A stretch of DNA of 64,000 nt, from the NCBI GenBank assembly GCA_010093515.1, contig MU001673.1:124001-188000 (forward strand), written 5' to 3'. Origin of the DNA: Lineolata rhizophorae (taxonomy: Eukaryota; Ascomycota; Dothideomycetes; Lineolatales; Lineolataceae). The notes below the pieces were generated by a model, which worked only from the letters and a program-made list of their open reading frames with translations, made no database searches and was not told the origin of the DNA. Of this stretch, positions 54,306 through 64,000 are shown one piece after another. The translations under genes were made by a program, and so were the position numbers. Each line of letters begins with the position of its first letter. Position 1 is the first letter of the stretch.

Positions 54306-57300
54306 GGTCGGAACAAGCTACGCTACGAAACGGCCGTAAAGAAGAGAGTGTTAGAGTAAGTGCCAGGGGAAAGAAGCCTTTGCAGAACAGAGGAATCGCA
54401 TGGAGAGCTCGATGACGCCATACGTTCAAGGCGTGGGGCGCAGGCGCAGCGGGATGAAGGTGAAGTGGAGGAGGGAGGCGCGAGGATTCACTGCTCAGCC
54501 GTATTCGGCCATGGTTGGTGGACGAGGAGGCGCGGGCCTGAAGGGGCCGAACGCTGGCGCAAAACTAGGGACGGGGGGACCACGAGGATGGATGCGGCGA
54601 CTCGACAATGCCGGCGGCCATCGGCGGCTCGTGAACAAGGCCGGAGGCAAGGCTCGGCTCTTGCATGTGATAGCGGAGCATCCAAGGACCCCTCGGACCC
54701 TGCCGGCCTTGGCCCCCGCAGTCCGGGGGATGGCCGGTCCGAGACGGCGCCACGAGTCACGTGGAGCCCTTCGACTTTTTCGTGTCGGATGCCCCGTGAC
54801 TTTCCCATTTTCTCTTCCGCCGCCATCCGCCAGCATCAGCGCAGACCTCCCAGAAAACCCCACAACAGCCTGTTCGATCGCACGTCCGACGACAGGACAA
54901 GCGTGCCGCGATAAGCGCCTTTCATCCGATATGTAACTCATGCCGAATCCTCCGGCTTTCGCGACGCGGCCGGGTGATTGGCCTTCAGCCCGACGTTCGA
55001 CTTTAGAAATAGCACTTCGGACAATTACCGGATGCGGATCCCCTCCGCGGTCGCGTCAGGCCAAGCTCACCCTGCACCTGACCACGTCCCAAGACATGTC
55101 CGACGTACAATTATCTCGGTTTTCTCCTGACACAACTGATCGGACGCCTTCTATACAGGTGCTTGTTAAGTAGGTAATCCTAGCCTTAGGACTCCACTTG
55201 AATATTTCCTTTCAGTGCTTCATCGTTTCCCACACACCCGTGTGCTTTCCGCCTAGGACACAGTGCTCGAATTACTTCACACACCTATCATCACTAGCAT
55301 CGAGTCATGAACAGAGACGCAGGTCCTTCCGCTTCTCCTTCCGTGGCGTGTGAAGCCGGGATTTGTTTTCAATAGTGGTCTTGTCTAACCTTCTGTGAGT
55401 CGTCTTAACTGCTGCGGAATATTCCCTCGCCCTATATCCCGCCTTCGTTCAGTTTCATACTTTGTAGACTCGAAACATTCTTCCTTGAAATTAGTTTCTG
55501 TTCTGTGCTGTTCTTTCCCCATCAATTTTTTCCACATTGTGTTCTAGTTTCAAGGAAATCAATTGTCCGCAGCGGTAGCAACTTTGACGTCATGAACCTC
55601 AAGACGTGGGTACCGAAAAGTTGCCTAGCCATCTGCGGCGCAAGGCCAGACTGGCCACGTTGGTGGACATCTTGCGACGTAATTTGCTGTAGCATTAGGC
55701 TAGATGTCGAGCATGCGAACTTTTCGGGAATCGCCAAGTCTTGAAAGGGGCGTCTTCGCGTAAATTCCCCTGGAAGGCACGTCTTGTTGCTGTGCGCGCT
55801 GCGTTGGATGGCACCCACTTATGCAGGTACCCATAGATGGAAGCTGCATGGGAAAATGAAGGCAGAAGCGGATGTCACTACATTTGAGCCGCATGATGGG
55901 CCCTAGGATGGACAAGCGCTCGCATGTCCAAGGGATGCAGCGACCGAGGCAACTAATCCAAGCTCCCTTCCAGTCTAGGTCAAACTAAGTCCTTCTGTGA
56001 TTTCAAGGTTCAGATCACTATAACTTCATGCAACGCGAAGATATTATTATTACACTCTAATCAAGGAGATGGCAATTTCAAGCTCATTAAAAATTGCCCC
56101 CCTTATTTAAACTATCATTTCTATTGACTATATAAACGTTTTACCATATCTGATCGCCCGATTCCCGGAAAATGGTCCCAAACCCTTCGTTCTGCTTTAC
56201 ATACTCCGCATGCCTAGCTAGTGTGAGGCCCTTGGGCACTTCCCTGAGCCTCAGATATGGTCACGGAGCACCAAGTCGGTCGGCCAACTGTTACTCGACC
56301 GTGGTATATCTGACATGTCATTCTCGTGGCGTTCCTGTAGCCCAAGTGCACTAGGCATGGCATTGTGATGTTATGCTTAGAGGCTTCTATGGCCGCCCAT
56401 CTAGAAAGTGCCGTTCAGGGAGCGCTGACACTGTTGTACTCGAGAGCGCGATTGAGATAGTGTCGGTAGTGAGCACACAAAGCCCTGTGTATCCATTTCC
56501 GACCCTTGCCAACATTCACAGTCGGAATTGCAAGGCGGGTGAAAGTACTTGTATTATCTATTTGACAAATCAGGAGCCATTAGATCCGTGCAAGCACCCT
56601 GGCTCGGAGTACGCTTGGTATTCGCTGACTTAAGAGAGACATAATTTCCAGCATGTGTGTAAAGCCGAGATTTCCTATATGTACGAGGTGACGGATCATC
56701 ACCAAGCCATTGACCGATAGGCCTTAGGGAGACTCGTTAGTGTAGCGGAGACCGGGAAGCAGGACCACCTCTTGAGTAGCACGACCGCCTTCGTGCGTAA
56801 CAAGAATAGAATTATGTTGAGCGCTAGATGGTGTTAGATGGACAACGCAACCGTACTCCCTTGTGGTGGAACTACCACAAATGATAGAGGAGCAAGCCAC
56901 GACCTGTTGCGTCGGGTAGAATCGGAAAACTTTCCGCCAGCTACTACAGTGAGTGGAGATAATGCCTGCTGTTGGGCAAGCAAAACGATTTGTGTAACTT
57001 GCAGGCTGCAGCTTTCCAGCTGATTGAGGGCCATCGTAAATAAGTGAACAACTCCAAGGCTCGCCGTCTTTTAAGATTCTGGACTGGGATGGCCAATCTG
57101 TCTAGGCTTCACCGGCCCCTTCAACTTAGGATCGTCCTGGAAGGCGAGAAATTCCAGCGACGTCCCATTTCAGAAGGTGACGCTTAGGTACCCAAGGGCA
57201 AACTCCTTGCATATGACGGATACCGCTACTGCAAGCAAGGGTTATCAGGTCCGCGAAGAAGCGTCCAAATCAAACAGTGTATTCTTAAGCGAGTTTGTTT

Positions 57301-57463
57301 GGTTGGACTGTGCTTCTTATCAGTAAGTGACATTTCTGTTTCATTGCAGTGTCTCTTGAAGCTCTTAGACTGCGTGCTGTAAAATTCCAATGACATCTGA
57401 ATCAAAGTCCTTCCTTGTGTTGTTCAACTGGTGTTTCTACAAGATATATTGCGCAATCTCACC
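54306..57463. other. Spacer between divergent hydrolase and dehydratase genes
   Basis: About 3.2 kb between the two start codons, so it carries both promoters. The left 600 bp are GC-rich, the remainder of mixed composition. All open frames are short. I see no gene, RNA or repeat that I can support. Confidence 0.4.
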
Positions 57464-58937
57464 ATGCCATCCTTCGTGCCAGTAGGACCAGCACCCAATG
57501 GTAAATACATATCTAGTGTGAGTTCCGAGTTGATTACTGACGTCAATATGTCGAGAAGGTCAACCCGGGTTAAGCACCGAATTCTTCAACGGCAATGGGA
57601 TATGGAGAGACGCGCCCGTGCTTAGAGGCACGACAAAGTTCAGGCCTCTCCCTGAGGTCAAAAGTATCATGATCACGGGAGGCGCTGGCTTCATGTGCGT
57701 ACCATGAATACTACACCTAACTAGCACCGTGTATTAAGTCCTACCACAGCGCGTCTTGGATTGCCCGCCATTTGGTGACCTCCTACAAAGAAACCTACAA
57801 CATTGTGTGCTTCGACAAGCTTGAATACTGCGCATCTCTGTCAAATGTTGGTGCGCTGAATTCCTATGCGAACTTTAAATTCGTTTCCGGCGACATCACC
57901 AATCCCACCGATGTGGGCCGTTGTCTAGCGCACCACCACATCGATACCATTTTCCACTTCGCTGCACAGTCCCACGTCGATCTGAGCTTCGGTAATTCGT
58001 ACGAATTTACAGAAACAAACGTTCTTGGAACTCATGTGCTTCTTGAATGTGCACGGGAGTTTGGTATTGGCCGTTTTATACACGTTTCCACGGATGAGGT
58101 CTACGGCGAAGTGGCAGCTGACGATACCGGCTTGCTTGAGAAGAGCATCCTGGCTCCTACGAACCCATATGCCGCTAGCAAAGCGGCGGCTGAGATGATG
58201 GTCAACGCATATTCCAGGAGTTTCAAAGTTCCTGCGATCATTGTCCGCAGCAACAACGTCTATGGCCCGCATCAGTATCCTGAGAGTAAGTTCTTACTTA
58301 TTTTTGTTGTACAATCCTTCTTGGTGTAGTTGCAGCTCTGAGGACCGTTATAATAACGAAGTGCTCTAACGTAGAGGTGATCCCTAAATTTGCTTGCTTG
58401 CTCCATCGCAACCAGAAGCTCCTCCTTCATGGGGACGGCAAGCATACGCGTCACTACCTGTATGCGAGCGACGCTGTTGACGCATTCGACACCATCCTGC
58501 ACCGCGGCTCCATCGGCGAAATCTACAACATTGGTTCGCGGGACGAGATCTCCAACTTAACGCTGTGTGCCAAATTGATAGGTGTCTTTGGACATACCAA
58601 CACGACTGAGAAAGATGTCTACGCCCATGTGGAGCACGGGTGCGACAGACCATTCAACGACCGTCGCTACGCTGTCGATGGGTCCAAGCTGAAACGGCTA
58701 GGATGGACACAGAAGACGGGCTTCGACGAGGGCCTCAGAATGACGGTTGACTGGTATCGCAAATATGGCGATGTGTGGTGGGGTAACATTGAGCATATTT
58801 TCGCGGCATTTCCTTCTGCGGCAAAGGAACAGAGCAGCCCTGGTGGAGAGTGCTCCTCTGCACCTAGTTCCGGGGCGAGGAGTAGTCTAGACGAGGCATG
58901 GACCGATGAAGTCAAGACGATTGCTGAAAACGTTTAG
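57464..58937 (+). CDS. dTDP/UDP-glucose 4,6-dehydratase-like enzyme (UDP-rhamnose pathway, step 1)
   Basis: Four exons, 57464-57500, 57556-57694, 57750-58285 and 58375-58937, with introns of 55, 55 and 89 nt, give 424 residues. The N-terminal ~55 residues include FFNGNGIWRDAPVLRG before the Rossmann start KSIMITGGAGFIASWIARHL; the third glycine of GxxGxxG is Ala. Extended SDR motifs follow: FDKLEYCASLSN, FHFAAQSHVDLSFGNS, VSTDEVYGE (Thr-Asp-Glu catalytic trio), PYAASKAAAEM (YxxxK), RSNNVYGPHQYPEKVIPKF and HGDGKHTRHYLYASD. It oxidises C4 and removes water from NDP-glucose to give NDP-4-keto-6-deoxyglucose. In fungi the nucleotide is UDP and the route leads to UDP-rhamnose. The C-terminal Ser-rich tail is not conserved. 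A matching epimerase/reductase lies 4.1 kb downstream on the same strand. Confidence 0.92.
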
Positions 58938-60739
58938 AATGTATAGGTAACAACATTACCAGAGGTACGCAGCAGTGATAAAGGTTCTTGAGCGCGGCAT
59001 GTAGATTGTGGATATAGAAGAGCAAATTTAATTGTAATGTCTGACCAAATGTCACTACCAATAGAATTGGCTGAAAGCTGTGAACGCCAGATTTTAAGGG
59101 CGCACCTGCAATCACAACACTCGAAGTAAGGCTGCACAACTTCAGAAGGCGGCAGCTTGAGGTGGCTTTTGTGGCAGGGATATGCTCAGGGTTCATTTTT
59201 AGGACATTCCTGTTAGTTGCTTTCCATATAATTATCTTCGCAGTAATTCATGAGTTTGGCCAACTCTACGCGACCTGTTCCAAGGTCATGTATTGGGACC
59301 TATGTTCCAAAACTGTACCATCCACGAAAAACTATAGGATCCTTACGGCGTGAACTGCACACGCCCTTCCAAACGATCATGGCGGTCATGGAATGTAGGC
59401 TCATGATGCTTGTTAGGAAGTTTTAGCGAATCCCCCATCGATATATGTACCAACGTCCCCGCTTCACCTCTATTACTTTCCACCGACGCTAGAAACATCA
59501 TCAACTCCACCACGTCAGGACGCTACCCGTTTGTCTCCTCTCTAGCTTTTGCTATATCTGTTATCACTCTTCGTATGGTCTTCTTCGGTTAGATCCTGCT
59601 TTCCTGATCAATCTGGCAATGATGATAGCAGCTATCGATAATACTTTATCGAGCAGAAGAGAGGGCATGTGCTCTAGATCTTCGGACTATAATGGCTGGA
59701 AAGAAAACAAGGGACTTCAGCTAGCAACTAAGGAGAACTATGGTAGAATGCTGAAGTTTTTGGGGGGCGTAAGTTCATACTACGCTCCACTATAATGTCG
59801 CCAATGCGGTTCCGTAAAAGGGTAGAAACGACCGGGCGCGTTTGCATATAGCCTCAAATCGCTGCCCCAGTTCTTAAAAACAGTATCATACAGCATTTTT
59901 GGCACCGATGACGATGATACACCTTACAAAGAAAGTGTACAGGGGGTTTGGAACGCCTTTACTATAGTATGGACCTGAGAGAATGCGAAGATACTATTTG
60001 GTGTATACACGTCTGTTAATAACATATATATTACTTTCAAAGCAGTCCTAGACCTTGCTTGTTGGATTCTATTACCTCAACGGTCCTATTTGTGAAGAAA
60101 TCGAACTCAGGACTTCATAAGTGAGTTCACTAATATATGTTCGTAGTGACAGAGAAAGGCTAAGATCTCCCAGGTGCGATCAGTTCTACATACCTGATCA
60201 GCAAAAATAAGAACAGCCTCAGAGCTATACCCAAACATCTCACGATAGATGAATTCGCAAAATGCAATTTCGGTAACTGCTTTACGCTTGCATCCACTAC
60301 TCTAGGTCTGATCATGCACCTAGTAAATGCGAGTTATAGAAGTGTAAACTTTCATATAAAACCTTATTGGGTGCCAAAGGCTGAACTAACAATCACATAG
60401 TCAATCAAATATGCAACGCTCTTGGATATAATTCAGCAACGGCGTCATCCGGGTGAATAGAAAGAGTCAGCCCTGGCACGTCACAACGCTCTTCCAGTTA
60501 ATTTTGATGTTTCTAGGCTTCACTCTTTCAGATAGGATAGATCCGAGGCACAGGAGTCTAAATAATCTTATCGCACATTGGATTTCGGATAACTCTGCTA
60601 TTATCTGGCAGTCTTTGACCTGGCAGACGACAGGGAACATTTTCTGGTTGACTCCAAATGCACCTAATGTCTTTCCCATTTCGCAAGCCTGATGAGGAGG
60701 GCCATAAGCCCGGACTTGTTCGTCATCATAGAAACTCAA
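58938..60739. other. Spacer with degraded, AT-rich sequence
   Basis: About 1.8 kb with relatively AT-rich, stop-rich DNA and no credible frame. It may be decayed repeat DNA, but no terminal repeats or coding motifs could be recognised. Confidence 0.4.
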
Positions 60740-61400
60740 CTGCCATCTGTCAAAGGGTTGAGACTGGAGAACAAAACCCTTTTGAATGACACTCGCCATC
60801 TTCTAGGAATAGGATAACAGATGCTACAAGTTGATGTGCATTAGAGACTCGCGCCTTTGCTGGATTGATGGACTTGAATATGTCACGAAGGTTTGGCGGA
60901 GACGGGCGCTTGTTTTTAAGTCGCCCACGGATCTCACCTACGTTGTCTGGCTTGGGCGGTTCTCTGCCATCGGGGAATCCGTATTTAACAAGAAAGATAA
61001 CAAAATCAACAAGACGTTGCTCGTAACTGTGATCGTCGGGTCGAGACCTGAGCGAGCGAGCTCCGCTTCGAGACGGCAGCTGAGAGCTTATTTCGCTTTG
61101 ACTCATCTGAGGATGTAGGGGCATGTGGTGCTAAAAATGAATTGGCATTTCCCATATAAGAGGAAGACAATACTTACGCCTTGCAGGTCATTGATATTTG
61201 GGCCATATTGTCTCGCGAAGTTCCGTATAATGGCCAAGATTTGCGATGAACGGGCAAGAAACTCGTCGGCAGGCACCTTCGGATAGTTGTGACGGCGCTG
61301 AAGATCCTCCCGACCTTCTCGACCTTCTCGAGCCCGTCGAGTGAACGGTCGACGGCGTGTCTGGTGTGAGTTGGACGAGATCCTAGCAGCTCGCAGGGCT
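60740..61400 (-). pseudogene. Decayed copy of a fungal conserved hypothetical gene
   Basis: On the minus strand an exon reading EDLQRRHNYPKVPADEF, then SSQILAIIRNFARQYGPN, ends at a GTAAGT donor near 61185. It is joined by a 47-nt intron to SYEQRLVDFVIFLVKYGFPD, PPKPDNVGEIRGRL and NAHQLVASVILFLEDGE. These match the N-terminal half of a proliferated ascomycete hypothetical family (pattern 'YEQRL.DF....EFPDGR.P..PDN..EI..RL', then 'V...VIPFL'). The next family block, VLFSSLNPLTDGS, is present just downstream in another frame, and ends in a stop. The usual KGPDGS nuclease-like core is absent. No start ATG is found upstream, where the frame is closed by a TGA near 61400. The copy thus has at least one frameshift and has lost its 3' half. 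It lies opposite to, and between, the two rhamnose-pathway genes. Confidence 0.5.
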
Positions 61401-63045
61401 CTTCACTTCAACTCTTCTAGGTCAGGCCGGTGCCTATTCGAGGAAGGTGTCAGAATATTAGGTGGTCTATTTGGGCCTAGTTCGCCAAACCCTGACAGGG
61501 ATTCTACAAGTGTATTTATGCAGCCTCAGATAGCACCATTTTTCCAATGTCAATGGACTTGGCCTACCCATTCTAGATTTCCACTGGAATCTGATAGAAG
61601 GTGGCAGTGACAGGTCATTTGAACACTTGCGCTTGTGCGCGTAGGAGAACTAGGATCCGGACATGCGGCCCCCACGAGTCGCCAGCACTCTTCATTACGG
61701 CATGGGGGAAAGAAGAGGGCGCGACAGGGTCGTGCTCGTGCGCAGTCGTAGTCGTGCCAAGGCTGGCGTGGAGCATCACGGGCCAAATCACAAGCTAATA
61801 AGATCCGGCGCCACATCCCCATGAATAATGGGCCGAAAATGTAAAACTAAGGTAAAATTAGCTAATTAGCCGCTTCCGTACACGGCGGGATATAGAGACC
61901 TACCTTCGCGCTACCTTTATGCTATCCATAGCTAATCGTATATCAAGGACGCTATGCATAAATCTTTATTTTATAATAAATTAGGGAAAGGATAAACTCC
62001 TCGGCTGTAGGAGCGACGTTTATATGAGGCCTCTAGCGATATTGAGAAGGTTCGATTTTCTGTTGCTATGCTGCTATCATACTATATGCTCCTCCTTAGA
62101 GGAAGTCGAAGAAGCCCTAAAAGAGCGAGCGAAGAGACCCGAGTAAGGTCGCGAGGCGAGCGCAGGTCGTCTCTCCAGGTGTCTTCAAAACCACCGACCG
62201 AGCATGCGGATTACCCTCGAACGAAAGTTGGACGACCGCTTATTGACTTTTGTAGTCTCGAGCTACCGGATGGCGCCAAATCACTGGGCCTGGTTGTATA
62301 ACGCGCACAAATCTGAGCTATCCTTGCAGGAAAATAGGTCTAGATTCGGTCCCTTAATTCTGACCCAGGGCCGGCTCAGGGTAAGTTTAGCGGGGCACAA
62401 TGTGGCTCGCTATAGCGCAGCTACAGCTTAGGACTAGCTCAAAGCTACTTACTCATTGCTCAGGCACAATCATACGTGCTCAGGTCTCAAAATAGATTTG
62501 TGCTGCGGTGGAGTGAGATTTTGGGTAGAGTATTTTAGTAGTTACCTAGGGTCGCCTCACTTTCAATTCAAAGCACATGTTCTATGCTGCTCATGAAAAA
62601 TACTTTCAGTTCAGTAATGATAATGTTCGGGCTAGAGACCATGGACTGAATACATGCCTCTTATATCTTGACACATTTAAGAACATGAGAAATGACTTGT
62701 TCTAGCACAATTCTTCGATGCAGTGGACATACGAGGCGTATCATGCCTAGTAGACAGATTGCAAGTTATGATCCTGAGGCCCGAGGTGGTGGATTTCTGC
62801 CGAAATTTTCAAGTGGAGAAAGAGTTGATACCAGTCAGTTGTGTCGCGATCAGCGTTACATGGAATGTGGCACAGACTTGCGCTAGGTTGTAACTTAAGT
62901 GGGACAAAGAACGGCAAGAGAAAAGCAATTAAAAAACTGAAAAGCAAGATGACTAACGGATGATAAGTTCTCAAGCCCGGGTATTTCTCCAGGCAAACAT
63001 CCCCTGAGATCGGGAAAAAGTGAATCTCTGCCCTATTCAGCAGCC
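61401..63045. other. Spacer with AT-rich, possibly RIP-affected patch
   Basis: About 1.6 kb upstream of the epimerase/reductase. At about 61835-62060 the DNA is rich in TA steps (TTAGCTAATTAGC, TTATTTTATAATAAATTAG), unlike its flanks. This fits a decayed repeat altered by repeat-induced point mutation. No coding motif survives. The last few hundred bases should be the promoter of the next gene. Confidence 0.4.
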
Positions 63046-64000
63046 ATGTCTCCAGGGCCAATTTGCAAGGAACAACCCGTCTACCTTATCTGGGGAGGCG
63101 ATGGTTGGATCGCCGGCCTTTTGCGAGAACTTCTGTTCGAGCAGGGTAAGGCGGTCTTCACTACCACGGTCCGCATGGAAAATCGCCAGGCGGTTGTTGC
63201 CGAGCTCGATCGCATCAAACCAACTCACGTCTTCAACTGCGCCGGTTGCACCGGTCGCCCCAACGTTGACTGGTGTGAGGATAACAAGGAGGCGACCATT
63301 CGAAGCAATGCCATTGGAGCTCTCAATTTGACCGATTGTTGCTATCTTGCTGGGGTTCATATCACTGTGTTTGCTACTGGATGTAAGACCTCCAATGAGC
63401 TGGAGGCCGGGAAATCCCGAACAATTACTGATCGCAACAGGCATCTATCAGTACAGCGAAGAGCACAAGGTTGGCGGAAGCCCCTTCTTGGAGACTGACA
63501 AGGCAAACTTCGACGGTTCTTTTTACTCCTTCACCAAGTCTCGAGTTGAAGAAGTAAGTCCCCTTTTACATAAATTGTTTAGACCTCAAAACTAACGTTT
63601 GCAATAGTTGATGAAGCCCTATGATAATTGTCTTATCCTTCGCGTGCGCATGCCCGTTTCCGACGATCTCCATCCCCGTTCCTTCGTCACCAAGATTATC
63701 GGCTACGACCGCGTCGTCGACGTCTTAAACTCGCAGTCTATCCTACAGGATCTCCTTCCCGCCTCCATTTTGCTCGCCGAGAATAAGGAGACGGGAGTCT
63801 ACAACTTCACGAATCCAGGCGCGATTTCGCACAATGAAATCCTGACCATGTTCAAGAACATTGTTCGTCCAGACTTTCAATGGAAGAATTTCAGAATCGA
63901 AGAGCAGAGTATGATTCTGAAGGCTGGTCGGAGCAACTGTGAGCTCGATGCTGGGAAGTTGGTGGCCAAGATGAAAGAATTTGGTCACGAAATCCCAGAG
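63046..64000 (+). CDS. NDP-4-keto-6-deoxyglucose 3,5-epimerase/4-reductase-like enzyme (UDP-rhamnose pathway, step 2), cut by right edge
   Basis: Exons 63046-63382, 63441-63553 and 63608 onward, with introns of 58 and 54 nt and phases 1 and 0; 281 residues are visible. The Rossmann start is VYLIWGGDGWIAGLL, the form used by the NRS/ER (plant) and fungal ER enzymes. THVFNCAGCTGRPNVDWCE, IRSNAIGALNLTDCC, ITVFATGCIYQYSEEH, FYSFTKSRVEE (YxxxK) and CLILRVRMPVSDDLHPRSF follow, then GVYNFTNPGAISHNEIL. The open frame continues past the window (family length about 300), so only the C-terminal few residues should be missing. The enzyme epimerises C3/C5 and reduces C4 with NADPH to give UDP-L-rhamnose. 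It pairs with the 4,6-dehydratase upstream. Confidence 0.92.

Noticed and set aside
1-64000. CRISPR arrays, rRNA genes and telomeric repeats
   Set aside because: No regularly spaced repeats, no 5S/18S/28S-like sequence and no TTAGGG arrays were seen.

Overview
This 64 kb window is nuclear DNA of a filamentous ascomycete, most likely a sordariomycete-type member of the Pezizomycotina. The evidence is the gene structure (mostly short GT..AG introns of 51-90 nt, often GTAAGT donors, a few of 135-340 nt), GC-rich coding regions with long gene-poor spacers, and fungal families such as HET, CFEM and a SAM/RA MAPKKK. There are no operons. One assembly gap of 773 N lies at 45134-45906. Gene models were built by hand from splice sites and reading phase; each listed exon set sums to a whole number of codons unless stated.

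Left third (1-24.7 kb): a partial histidine-phosphatase exon at the left edge; a bZIP regulator divergent from DPH3; a gene-poor stretch; a CFEM GPI-anchored surface protein; a HET-domain protein; a DUF7514-type proline-rich protein divergent from the MAPKKK STE11; and a membrane RING-CH ubiquitin ligase divergent from proteasome subunit alpha-2.

Middle (25.4-44.5 kb): proteasome alpha-2 (PRE8), a small cysteine-containing ORF, a DUF924 protein, an MFS drug/H+ antiporter-like transporter, an M20-family N-carbamoyl amino acid hydrolase-like enzyme, clamp-loader subunit RFC5 divergent from a SET-domain protein methyltransferase, and frataxin divergent from the AP-3 sigma subunit.

Right third (44.5-64 kb): the gap and a histidine-rich gene running into it, urease accessory GTPase UreG, a large membrane-anchored alpha/beta hydrolase, and two co-oriented nucleotide-sugar genes. 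The first resembles a dTDP/UDP-glucose 4,6-dehydratase. The second resembles a 4-keto-6-deoxyglucose epimerase/reductase and is cut by the right edge. Together they can convert UDP-glucose to UDP-rhamnose. They are separated by 4.1 kb that holds a decayed copy of a fungal conserved hypothetical gene and an AT-rich patch. This pair is the most coherent functional unit in the window. The rest are mostly housekeeping genes in divergent pairs sharing short promoters. I found no CRISPR array, rRNA, convincing tRNA or intact mobile element.
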